DNA of 8,033 bases from Deltaproteobacteria bacterium (GCA_019309815.1 JAFDFO010000089.1:1-8033); one strand, 5' to 3'. Positions 1 to 6,475 are shown, counted from the stretch's first letter. Translations and numbers: made by a program. The notes: a model not told the origin generated them from the sequence alone.

Positions 1-918
1 TCCCATCCCTTTTAACCGAAGCTTCTGTCCCTCGGATAGACCCACAGGTATGGTCAAGAAGAAGGTCCTCTTTTTGAAACCTTCAGCGATGTTGATCAGT
101 TTACGGGCCCCAAACAGGGCCTCGTGTTCTGTGATGGAAACCACACCGTACAGGTCAGGGTCTATCCCGGATCCGACAGGACGAACCACTTGTAACCTGT
201 GTGTTGTCCGCTTTTTCGTCAGATCTCGCCCCTTTGCTGTCACACCCAGCGCTGGGAGGATCTCGAAGAGTTTTAGAAAGATAATGCCGAAAACGAACCC
301 TCCGATATGCGCCCACCAGGCAATGCCTCCACCATCAGCCTGGACAGAAGATGCCGCAGCGCTAATGAACTGAAAGAGCATCCATATCCCTAAAAAAAGG
401 AATGCGGGAAGCTCAACAAAATGGAAGAAGATGAAGATGGGAATCAGCGTCAGAACCTTTGCTCGGGGATAGAGAACGAAGTAGGCCCCCATCACACCGG
501 CAATGGCCCCACTGGCACCAATAGTTGGTATCGGAGAATGCCAGTTGAGCAAGAGATGGGAGATGCCTGACGCCAACCCGCACATCATATAGAAGACTAG
601 ATATCGGAAGTGTCCCAGCCGATCTTCCACATTGTCCCCAAAAATATAGAGAAACCACATGTTGCCTATCAAGTGGAGGAAGCCGCCGTGCAAGAACATG
701 AATGTGAGAAAAGAAAAAACCTGTTGGCCAGTGGTAAACTCGGCAGAAACCTGAGGAACCGAATAGCGGGCCGGGACTAGCCCGTAGACATTGATGAATG
801 CATGGAAGCCCTGCGGATGGAACAGCTGCACAAAGAAAACGAGTACGTTGATCGAAATGATGCAACTGTTGACAATGGGATAGGTTTCAGAACGGATTGT
901 GTCTCGAAGAGGTATCAT
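1..918 (-). CDS. Rhomboid-family intramembrane serine protease with a DnaJ-C-like tail (3' end outside window)
   Basis: The frame is open from the ATG at 918 to the window edge: 306 residues with no stop, so the C-terminus is missing. Rhomboids are polytopic inner-membrane proteases that cleave transmembrane substrates with a Ser-His dyad. The expected landmarks are present: HGGFLHLIGNMWF in TM2 (H82, N86), the catalytic GASGAIAG in TM4 (S136) and AWWAHIGGFVFG in TM6 (H204). Hydrophobic segments fit six helices between about residues 14 and 220. After a basic linker (about 228-250), residues 254-306 resemble the substrate-binding C-terminal domain of DnaJ/CbpA, ending in LTIPVGLSEGQKLRLKGMG; this domain match is inferred from motif similarity. 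The ATG at 918 is the first after an in-frame stop (925-927); no clear Shine-Dalgarno precedes it. It lies 131 bases downstream of the helicase, on the same strand, possibly with its own promoter. The protease assignment is secure; the tail assignment is likely. Confidence 0.93.
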   Translation of the reverse strand, partial: MIPLRDTIRSETYPIVNSCIISINVLVFFVQLFHPQGFHAFINVYGLVPARYSVPQVSAEFTTGQQVFSFLTFMFLHGGFLHLIGNMWFLYIFGDNVEDRLGHFRYLVFYMMCGLASGISHLLLNWHSPIPTIGASGAIAGVMGAYFVLYPRAKVLTLIPIFIFFHFVELPAFLFLGIWMLFQFISAAASSVQADGGGIAWWAHIGGFVFGIIFLKLFEILPALGVTAKGRDLTKKRTTHRLQVVRPVGSGIDPDLYGVVSITEHEALFGARKLINIAEGFKKRTFFLTIPVGLSEGQKLRLKGMG

Positions 919-975
919 AGAATCTTAACGGTAATGCTACGTGAGTTCTGAAGATCAGCTTCATCCCAATACAAG

Positions 976-997
976 CAAAATTCGAAATCCGGATTTA
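976..997. repeat. Possible remnant of element A core
   Basis: Thirteen bases at 976-988 (caaaattcgaaat) are identical to 7677-7689 at the left edge of the element A core. Eight bases at 990-997 (cggattta) are identical to 7827-7834 at its right edge. The two edges are joined here with the interior missing, which looks like a deletion scar of a former copy in the helicase-rhomboid gap. The match is short and AT-rich, so chance is possible. Confidence 0.35.
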
Positions 998-1049
998 TGT
1001 GCCGTAATCGTCTACGTCAGACTCTGGTCGAGGCGTCTTGGTTCTGTCC

Positions 1050-3035
1050 CTAGTCGCCCACCAGTGACCACGGCTCGAGTATGTCTTCAGGAATTCCATC
1101 GATGAATCGCGAGAGCCTGGAAAAAACACTTCCCGTACTCCAGTCATATATGTCTATCGGGCAAGTGAAGTAGAGATTTTCTTTTGCTCGCGTGGCCGCC
1201 ACATACATAAGACGACGCTCTTCCTCCATCTCTTCATCGCTACGCGCGGCAAACGACACGGGAAAGCGGCCTTCTAGTGCCCATATGATAAAAACCGTAT
1301 GCCACTCAAGCCCCTTTGCGGAATGGATGGTGGAAAGAACCAGGTGCTCATCCTCAAAGTCAGTAGCCAAGGCGTCGTCCACGCTGGCATTCGGGGGCTC
1401 AAGAGCCATATCAGAGAGAAACTCTTCCAGTCGCTGGTAGCGCTCCATAATCGTCACGAGTTGCTCCAGGTCCTTGAGCCGTTTTGGATAGTCATCATAT
1501 TTCTTTTCTAAAATTGGCTCATAGTATTGCAGGAGCCTGACCCCGATCTCTTCCAAAGGAATCCGTGCCCCGCCAAGGTCTTCGAGCTCTCCTTTCAGTC
1601 TGTCAAAGGCTGGGGCATAGCGCGGTTTCGGCTTGACGGCAGACAAACCCTGGAGACCGGTTCCAGAGCGCGCAATACTTTCGAATATCTCTTCTGCGGT
1701 CTTGGGCCCAATGCTTTCTATCATGAGAAGGACACGATGCCAGCTAATGCTGTCCAGAGGATTTGCCAATACCTTCAGGTGAGCAAGAAGATCCTTGATG
1801 TGAGCGGTTTCCATGAACTTGAATCCACCCACCTTGACGAAGGGAATATCTCTCTGATTGAGCTCGATCTCCAGGTCAAACGAATGATAACTGGCACGAA
1901 ACAGGACCGCAATCTCATTCAACGGAACCCCTTCTTCGCGCAGTTCAAGAATCCTTTGGCTGACAAACTGGGACTGCATCCGTTCATCTTCAGCAACCAC
2001 CAGAGCCGGCAGGGCCCCTTCTTTCTTCTTCGTGAAAAGGATCTTCGTGTACTTCTCCTCTGCCCGGTCAATGATGACATTGGCAATGTCCAGAATAGGC
2101 TGGGTACTCCGGTAATTCTCTTCCAGCTTAATTATCTTTGTGTCCGGAAACATTTCTGGAAAATCCATGATGTTTCGGAAGTTGGCCCCGCGAAAGGCAT
2201 AGATGCTCTGAGAGTCATCTCCCACCACCGCAACGTTGTTGTGCGTGGCAGCGAGAAACTTGACAACATCGGCCTGAATCTTGTTCGTGTCCTGGTACTC
2301 GTCCACCATGATATACTGATACATTTTCGAGAGTGTTTCCCGCACATCCGGGTTCTCCTGCAATAGAATCCTCAAGTAGATCAACAGATCATCGTAGTCC
2401 ATGAGCAGATTCTTCCGCTTGTAGGCCTGGTAAGCCTCATGCAGGCGCAAGAGATCCGTGGTATCCTTCAGAAAATGGGAATAGTCTTCGAGAATAACTT
2501 CATCGATGGAAACACCTTTGTTTACGGCTTTGCTGTAGATGTTAGCTATAGTCCTCTTGCGAGGGAAGCGGCGATCCTTGAGATTCAGACCCATCCGGGT
2601 GCGGAAGACATTGATCCCATCCTCTGCATCAGTTCGATCCAGTATGCTGAATCCAGAACCAAAGCCTATCCTCTCCGCATATCTTCGCAGGGTTAGGTTC
2701 GCAAACGAATGAAATGTCCCCCCGGACACCTTCTCGCACCGGTGGTCAAGGAGTACCGCAGCCCTTCGCAGCATCTCCTGGGATGCCTTGCGTGTAAAGG
2801 TCAGCAGCAGAACGGCCGACGGGGAAACACCTTGCTCGACGAGCCGGGCAACCCTGTACGTGAGGGTCCGGGTTTTTCCGCTTCCGGCCCCTGCAATCAC
2901 CAAAAGGGGCCCCTGTAAGGTAGTCACGGCCTCGTATTGGGCGGGGTTCAAAGATTTCTTGTAGGGGATGGATAGGCCTTTATCTGTAGGCCGGAGAGAT
3001 CCTTCTTTGACGACGTATTCTCTCATCAGACGCAC
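1050..3035 (-). CDS. UvrD/PcrA-type superfamily 1A DNA helicase
   Basis: An ATP-dependent 3'-to-5' DNA helicase of the UvrD/Rep/PcrA family, cytoplasmic, expected to act in DNA repair or replication-fork clearance. All family motifs are visible in order: Q motif LNPAQYEAV (29-37), Walker A AGAGSGKT (48-55, K54), motif Ia LLTFTRKASQEM (about 77-88), Walker B VDEYQDTN (244-251), motif III GDDSQSIYAFRGA (272-284), motif IV LEENYRST (304-311), motif V TIHSAKGLEW (569-578) and motif VI YVAATRAK (611-618). At 661 residues it is shorter than typical PcrA/UvrD (about 720-770); it stops about 43 residues after motif VI, so the usual C-terminal Tudor-like region that contacts partners is absent or very reduced. 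The GTG at 3035 lies 8 bases after the preceding gene's stop. An ATG at 3026 is an equally possible start, and neither has a clear Shine-Dalgarno, which suggests translational coupling. Which UvrD-like subfamily it belongs to cannot be told by eye. Confidence 0.95.
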   Translation of the reverse strand: MRLMREYVVKEGSLRPTDKGLSIPYKKSLNPAQYEAVTTLQGPLLVIAGAGSGKTRTLTYRVARLVEQGVSPSAVLLLTFTRKASQEMLRRAAVLLDHRCEKVSGGTFHSFANLTLRRYAERIGFGSGFSILDRTDAEDGINVFRTRMGLNLKDRRFPRKRTIANIYSKAVNKGVSIDEVILEDYSHFLKDTTDLLRLHEAYQAYKRKNLLMDYDDLLIYLRILLQENPDVRETLSKMYQYIMVDEYQDTNKIQADVVKFLAATHNNVAVVGDDSQSIYAFRGANFRNIMDFPEMFPDTKIIKLEENYRSTQPILDIANVIIDRAEEKYTKILFTKKKEGALPALVVAEDERMQSQFVSQRILELREEGVPLNEIAVLFRASYHSFDLEIELNQRDIPFVKVGGFKFMETAHIKDLLAHLKVLANPLDSISWHRVLLMIESIGPKTAEEIFESIARSGTGLQGLSAVKPKPRYAPAFDRLKGELEDLGGARIPLEEIGVRLLQYYEPILEKKYDDYPKRLKDLEQLVTIMERYQRLEEFLSDMALEPPNASVDDALATDFEDEHLVLSTIHSAKGLEWHTVFIIWALEGRFPVSFAARSDEEMEEERRLMYVAATRAKENLYFTCPIDIYDWSTGSVFSRLSRFIDGIPEDILEPWSLVGD

Positions 3036-3043
3036 AGGCGAAA

Positions 3044-3265
3044 CTATCGCCTATAGTTCTCGATATTCTTGACAAAGCTCTCAAAGTCGTTCTCCAGGAG
3101 AAAGCGAGATATCATTTCACTGGTTTTGTCTGCTGTGTCAATTCGATACCCCCCTTTTTCGTCTGGCCCGGAGATCTTCTTGGCATTTGCCACGATGGCT
3201 TGAAGGGAGGCTGCAGTCACTTCCACATTAGCGCGAACCCTTAGGGTGTCTTTTTTTCCAGGCAT
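3044..3265 (-). CDS. Small conserved-looking protein of unknown function, coupled to the helicase
   Basis: A 73-residue protein that I do not recognise. It is soluble, with no membrane segment, signal peptide or cysteine. The N-terminal part is basic (MPGKKDTLRVRANVEV). The middle (about 17-33) could be a short helix, followed by a Gly/Asp-rich turn around GPDEKGGYR. The C-terminal part (about 49-73) is predicted helical and amphipathic. It is judged real because the start ATG at 3265 has a good Shine-Dalgarno (GAGGG at 3279-3275, 9-base spacing) and because its stop lies only 8 bases before the helicase start, so the two genes are very likely co-translated. The context suggests a helicase partner or a regulator of its synthesis, but that is inference only. 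Confidence 0.75.
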   Translation of the reverse strand: MPGKKDTLRVRANVEVTAASLQAIVANAKKISGPDEKGGYRIDTADKTSEMISRFLLENDFESFVKNIENYRR

Positions 3266-3274
3266 ATTATTTTT

Positions 3275-3279
3275 CCCTC
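3275..3279 (-). promoter_or_regulatory. Shine-Dalgarno of the small gene/helicase operon
   Basis: On the minus strand GAGGG ends 9 bases before the ATG at 3265. It is the only convincing ribosome site for the pair, since the helicase start downstream has none. The rest of the gap (3280-3402) shows no clear promoter or terminator. Confidence 0.6.
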
Positions 3280-3402
3280 AGTACTAATCTACACTAGGCA
3301 GTTGCCGGCATAGCGATACGGGTTATCTTTTTTGAGGCAGGGGGATAATGAAGCTCTGCTTAGCTAGTTTCCATCACTTGTTATGTCGTTTATGGATGGG
3401 CA

Positions 3403-3777
3403 CTAGTTACTGGCAGCCGGCATGGTGCTTTTGAAGATGTGAAAACACTGTTCTATGATCATCTCCTGATGGGGCAATAGGTTCATATATTCAACACCAA
3501 TGCCTTCAGAAGTCACACGCACAACCTTGACCTTAACGTAAAGAGGGGTTTTTTCGAGCGGAAGTTGCACTACAAGATGGACAACATCACCTTCTTTTAA
3601 GTGAGCCGGGTCTTCCAACCGGATAAACAGGCCACCCAGACTGAGGTCCGTTATCTCTGTTGTCCCTTCGCAATCCTTTACGATTACTTCCAGGTGAAAG
3701 CTTATCCTCGGGGTCCTTCTCTTGTCGAGGTCCATATTCGGCTTTTTCCCTTCTTCCGCAAGGGTCCTGTGCGACAT
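3403..3777 (-). CDS. PilZ-domain protein (probable cyclic-di-GMP receptor)
   Basis: A single-domain PilZ protein of 124 residues. PilZ domains bind the second messenger c-di-GMP, usually to control motility, polysaccharide export or biofilm traits. Both binding motifs are intact: RxxxR at 20-24 (KRRTPR) and D/NxSxxG at 44-49 (DLSLGG). They are followed by the alternating hydrophobic strands of the beta barrel (about 28-95) and a C-terminal helix (about 102-116). No output domain or membrane segment is attached, so it would act by binding a partner in the cytoplasm. The start is uncertain. The ATG at 3777 has no properly spaced Shine-Dalgarno, whereas the in-frame ATG at 3735 (giving 110 residues with both motifs) follows GAAGAAGGG by about 12 bases; the longer form is given here. 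A repeat element begins 15 bases upstream of 3777, so the promoter, if local, lies in or beyond that element. Confidence 0.9.
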   Translation of the reverse strand: MSHRTLAEEGKKPNMDLDKRRTPRISFHLEVIVKDCEGTTEITDLSLGGLFIRLEDPAHLKEGDVVHLVVQLPLEKTPLYVKVKVVRVTSEGIGVEYMNLLPHQEMIIEQCFHIFKSTMPAASN

Positions 3778-3792
3778 CCCACTGGTTTTATC

Positions 3793-4050
3793 TAGAACCT
3801 ATCTCAAAAACGCGTCTAAGGCCCTGTCCAGCCATAGCTCTTTGAGCGACGGCGGACCCATTGTCCCGCCAACGGCGGGATTGCGGCACAGCTCAAAATC
3901 TTTTGGCTCATCCCGCTTATAGGGGAACTCCGCTTTTTCGCTTGTCGCGCCATAGCCTTGGCGACGGCGGGCTGTCCCGCGCCCCCAACGGCAAGCTCGG
4001 GATATTCAACTTGCCCTGAGCCCTGACCCACATTTTTTTGATAGGTTATA
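3793..4050. repeat. Element B: MITE-like repeat with short inverted ends
   Basis: About 258 bases bounded by inverted ends: AACCTATC plus an A-rich run at 3796-3810, and its complement, a T-run plus GATAGGTT, at 4033-4047. Inside are several hairpins: a perfect 7-bp stem with a 3-base loop (3864-3880, TCCCGCC/GGCGGGA), a 5-bp GC stem (3967-3980) and a 6-bp stem GGCAAG/CTTGCC (3990-3995 with 4010-4015). There is also a 10-base direct repeat, gcgacggcgg (3846-3855 and 3961-3970). It is more GC-rich than the neighbouring intergenic DNA. No protein is credible in it. The inverted ends, hairpins and size suggest a non-autonomous miniature element, although only one copy is visible here. The remaining intergenic stretch 4051-4196 shows no feature I can defend. 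Confidence 0.55.
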
Positions 4051-4196
4051 GTGCGATTGCCGAGCATAGAGTTATCTGGTTGCGCAAAAAATTATATCAA
4101 TTCTGTTGGGATGTCAACGGTTTCGTAGCCCGGAAGAAACCCGGTTTCCCTTTCTCCTTGACTGCCACGAAGAAACTCTTGTATCAGTATGCCCGT

Positions 4197-4625
4197 ATGA
4201 GCGACCCGTTTGACAAGTTCACCGATCATCTGCAGCAGGAAATCAACGAGGAAGTGATTCAAACCTATGGCGAGCAGGTGTATGAGCGGTGGCGTAACCC
4301 ACGATTCGGGGGACGTATGGAGCGTCCCACGGGATGCAGCCGCACAACCGGAAGTTGTGGAGATACTGTCGAGGTCTTTCTGCGCGTTAAACAGGGAGTT
4401 GTGTTGGAGGCTTCCTTTACCACAACCGGATGCGGTTCCAGTGCAGTGTGCGCCTCAGTTGCGTGTGAATTAGCTATCGGAAAGATGGCGGAGGATGTTA
4501 AAGATGTTACTGGCGAAATGATCCTTGAAGTCTTGGAAGGCCTTCCTGAAGACAATGTCCATTGTGCCTTTCTAGCTGCCGAAACGCTGCAAGCGGCCCT
4601 CGATTCCTGTACCCAGCCCGAATAG
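4197..4625 (+). CDS. IscU/NifU-N-type iron-sulfur cluster assembly scaffold protein
   Basis: A 142-residue IscU-like scaffold on which [2Fe-2S] or [4Fe-4S] clusters are assembled from sulfur supplied by a cysteine desulfurase, then passed to apoproteins in the cytoplasm. The three conserved ligand cysteines are present in their usual settings: SCGDTVEVFL (C54 with D56), TTGCGSSAVC (C79) and NVHCAFLAAETLQ (C123). Segment 24-42 (YGEQVYERWRNPRFGGRME) matches the IscU N-terminal helix region, preceded by about 23 extra residues that are usual in desulfobacterial relatives. Additional cysteines occur at 47, 85, 90 and 138. The frame stays open upstream to 4038, inside element B, but family length favours the ATG at 4197; no strong Shine-Dalgarno is seen. 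No cysteine desulfurase gene is adjacent, so this is an orphan scaffold gene here. It converges on the mutase gene with a 47-base gap. Confidence 0.9.
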   Translation: MSDPFDKFTDHLQQEINEEVIQTYGEQVYERWRNPRFGGRMERPTGCSRTTGSCGDTVEVFLRVKQGVVLEASFTTTGCGSSAVCASVACELAIGKMAEDVKDVTGEMILEVLEGLPEDNVHCAFLAAETLQAALDSCTQPE

Positions 4626-4672
4626 GCACTCCACATTACCCGGCTTCAACCCCTTTACCAGACACAAACGAT

Positions 4673-5977
4673 TCATTCGGTGAGCTTAAACGGCTCATAG
4701 GTACGTGGGAAATAATATCTTTCCTCCCCACCAAGGCGGTGTCCCAGCAACGCGGACCGATCCGCATGATTCAGAATCGTCAACATTAACTCTTGTCCAC
4801 GCAGCAGGCCCAAACAACCGCCCGCTGCCCGCACTTCATCAAAAGCATCAACTTCATCCCGACGAATGCTGCCGCCGACCAGTGTAACCGGCACAGGCTC
4901 GCCAGAATGGATGAGAGAGGACATGCTGGGGGTAGAGTGATCAGCAGTGACCACAACCAACAAGTCATCCCTGCTTTCCGCCGCTTTGGTCAATTCATCG
5001 AGGCCACTATCCAGGGCAGCGATGGCCGCCTCCTTTTGTTTTGGGTCTCCCTTGTGGGCAGCTTCGTCCGGCACCTTTGTATGAACGTGAATGAAGTCGT
5101 GCGAAGCGTCCGTGAGGGCCACACGAATTCTGTCGCGAATGTCCTTGCCCGGATTCGAACCGTCTTTGACTCGCACAAATGTGAGGCCTATCTCATGGGC
5201 CAGACCAGCGTACATAGACCCTGATGCGATCATCATGCCCGCCATGCCCCACCGCTGATCAAAGGGTTCCTGCATGATCCGACGGCCACAACGTTGCGTG
5301 GCCAGGAAGTTGGCCAAAGGAAGGTTTCTGTTCTGGCGTTGGCGATTCACTTCGTGTTCTGTCAAGGCTCTGCAAGCGTGGGACAAGTACGCATTGAAAG
5401 CCTGAGCCGTCAGCCCGGCCTGCTCTGGCTCGGAGTTTTCGGATATCGGCAATATGCGGGCTATCTTCTGACCAGGGATCATGGGGTCGGAGTCAGATAC
5501 GTGCGGTGAAGCCTGGCCGCTCATGATCAAGATAGCGTCATTGCCGCGGGTCTGTTGAAGCTGAAAGCGGATGCCATGGATTTCGTAATTGCTGATGGCA
5601 GAAAAGAGCTGACCCAGTTCTGCGTCCTCCATATCAGGACGCTTCTGGACGAGGGTCAGGAGACCCTTATCCGAAGTCACACTGGCCAGGTGCGCCAGGC
5701 ACAACACGTCAGTATCATCGAACGCCACACCCTCCCCCACTGCCTCCAGCAACCCGCGGCCGGGGAATTCATTCAGCTCATATCCAAACAGCAGGAAATG
5801 GGCTATCTCGCTCGGTAGACACTGGCCCGGCATTGTGGCGTGAAACAGGCCGTTACTGCCCAAGGAAGCCAATCGGTCCAAATTTGGCGTAGCCGCAGCT
5901 TGCAACGGCGTCCGCTGGTTCAGAACTTCATAGGAACGGTCACCGATGCCGTCTAAGAGAATGACCATGATTTTCAT
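4673..5977 (-). CDS. apgM: Archaeal-type 2,3-bisphosphoglycerate-independent phosphoglycerate mutase-like protein
   Basis: A 434-residue member of the alkaline phosphatase superfamily, ApgM branch, which interconverts 3- and 2-phosphoglycerate in glycolysis/gluconeogenesis using two divalent metals and a phosphoserine intermediate. Visible landmarks are LLDGIGDR near the N-terminus (D9, metal), TPLQAAATPNLDRLA (23-37), the presumed nucleophile region LPSEIAHFLLFGYE (S56), GRGLLEAVGEGV (73-84), HTKVPDEAAHKGD (299-311; D304 and H308, metal) and VTADHSTPS (343-351; D346, H347) with a further His at 357. The metal ligands appear complete. The nucleophile region differs from common ApgM (S-E in place of the usual S-D, and GYDP altered to GYEL), so substrate specificity is less certain than family membership. 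The ATG at 5977 has a modest GGA about 7 bases upstream; an in-frame ATG at 5968 is possible. Element A copy 1 begins 22 bases upstream, so the promoter probably lies within it. Confidence 0.85.
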   Translation of the reverse strand: MKIMVILLDGIGDRSYEVLNQRTPLQAAATPNLDRLASLGSNGLFHATMPGQCLPSEIAHFLLFGYELNEFPGRGLLEAVGEGVAFDDTDVLCLAHLASVTSDKGLLTLVQKRPDMEDAELGQLFSAISNYEIHGIRFQLQQTRGNDAILIMSGQASPHVSDSDPMIPGQKIARILPISENSEPEQAGLTAQAFNAYLSHACRALTEHEVNRQRQNRNLPLANFLATQRCGRRIMQEPFDQRWGMAGMMIASGSMYAGLAHEIGLTFVRVKDGSNPGKDIRDRIRVALTDASHDFIHVHTKVPDEAAHKGDPKQKEAAIAALDSGLDELTKAAESRDDLLVVVTADHSTPSMSSLIHSGEPVPVTLVGGSIRRDEVDAFDEVRAAGGCLGLLRGQELMLTILNHADRSALLGHRLGGEERYYFPRTYEPFKLTE

Positions 5978-5999
5978 CAGGAATCCAACTCGCTTAACA

Positions 6000-6235
6000 C
6001 GCTAGTGTTGCGTCCCATGAATAACTTACATACTTTCCGAGATCGCCAAGAGCCCCAAAGGTGATATTATAAATCCGAAATTCGAATATCGAAGCACGAA
6101 GCAAATTCGAATGACCAAAATTCAAATGACCGAAACATTTCACAACCTGTTTAGAACATTTGAGAATTTGGATTTTGGTCATTGTTTCGGATTAGCGCAA
6201 AGCTTCACTTCGTGCCGGATTTCGTGCTTCGAGTT
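6000..6235 (+). repeat. Element A, copy 1 (one-ended palindromic repeat)
   Basis: It begins with the terminal sequence at 6000-6032 (cgctagtgttgcgtcc and onward), which matches the complement of 7873-7905 at 32 of 33 positions. A core at 6070-6168 matches the complement of 7736-7834 at about nine positions in ten by eye. The core folds on itself: aatgaccaaaat (6110-6121) pairs with 6172-6183, and tcgaagcacgaa (6089-6100) pairs with 6221-6232, both 12-bp perfect stems. The second terminal inverted repeat found in copy 2 is not seen on the right, so this copy is truncated or decayed. It fills most of the 515-base gap between the divergent mutase and isomerase genes. Confidence 0.8.
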
Positions 6236-6242
6236 TTACATC

Positions 6243-6428
6243 TTAATGACTGGCCGCGGAGATTCTGTTTGCTTTGACTTTTCTGAATAATTTCTGGAAC
6301 ACGATGATAGAATAGGTGGACACGAACATAGCGGAAAAGCCTGAGGCTTGCAACATGGCGATGAGATTGTTCATATGACTTTGCGAAACCACCCAGTTTC
6401 CCTTGACAGAGTGGCCCGTTGCACCCAT
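6243..6428 (-). CDS. Doubtful small single-span membrane protein
   Basis: An open frame of 61 residues that I do not recognise. A hydrophobic stretch at about residues 22-44 (ending STYSIIVF) is followed by a basic tail (QKLFRKVKANR), the pattern of a single membrane helix with a cytoplasmic C-terminus. A purine-rich GGGGAG lies almost directly against the ATG at 6428, too close for a normal ribosome site; an in-frame ATG at 6374 is another possible start. The upstream half overlaps the predicted isomerase promoter on the other strand. It may be a real short gene, a decayed gene, or chance. Confidence 0.3.
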   Translation of the reverse strand: MGATGHSVKGNWVVSQSHMNNLIAMLQASGFSAMFVSTYSIIVFQKLFRKVKANRISAASH

Positions 6429-6431
6429 ACT
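6403..6431 (+). promoter_or_regulatory. Sigma70-type promoter for the isomerase gene
   Basis: A perfect -35 box TTGACA (6403-6408), a 17-base spacer, then CATACT (6426-6431), which matches four of six -10 consensus positions including the key A and final T. Transcription would start near 6438, giving a leader of about 55 bases before the ATG at 6493. Confidence 0.6.
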
Positions 6432-6454
6432 CCCCCGATCACAATGCGCGTTCG

Positions 6455-6475
6455 GGCATTAGTTCGCGCAATGCC
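6455..6475 (+). promoter_or_regulatory. Leader hairpin next to the isomerase ribosome site
   Basis: GGCATT (6455-6460) and AATGCC (6470-6475) form a 6-bp perfect stem with a 9-base loop, ending two bases before the Shine-Dalgarno AAAGGAG (6478-6484). An alternative pairing, TGCGCG with CGCGCA, overlaps it, so two mutually exclusive folds are possible. It could tune translation, but no known riboswitch or thermometer class is recognised. Confidence 0.3.

Noticed and set aside
413..865. Open frame of 150 codons on the minus strand
   Set aside because: It is a frame-shifted shadow of the rhomboid gene, which shows all the family motifs in the correct frame.
1527..2366. Long plus-strand open frame (279 codons) antisense to the helicase
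   Set aside because: It is antisense to a helicase with every motif intact, its translation shows no recognisable domain, and it has no ribosome site. Long antisense frames are common opposite such genes.
3816..4067. 83-codon minus-strand frame
   Set aside because: It lies almost wholly within element B and translates the repeat; hypothetical proteins of this kind are repeat artefacts.
4038..4196. N-terminal extension of the Fe-S scaffold frame back to 4038
   Set aside because: The first codons lie in the end of element B, and the extra 53 residues do not resemble the family. The ATG at 4197 gives the usual length.
4265..4636. 123-codon minus-strand frame
   Set aside because: It is a shadow of the Fe-S scaffold gene, which is clearly coding on the plus strand.
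4626..4672. Bidirectional terminator between the converging scaffold and mutase genes
   Set aside because: I looked for a hairpin with a T-run in the 47-base gap and found none.
5994..6182. 62-codon minus-strand frame
   Set aside because: It translates element A copy 1 (low-complexity MTKIQ-type translation of the palindrome), not a gene.
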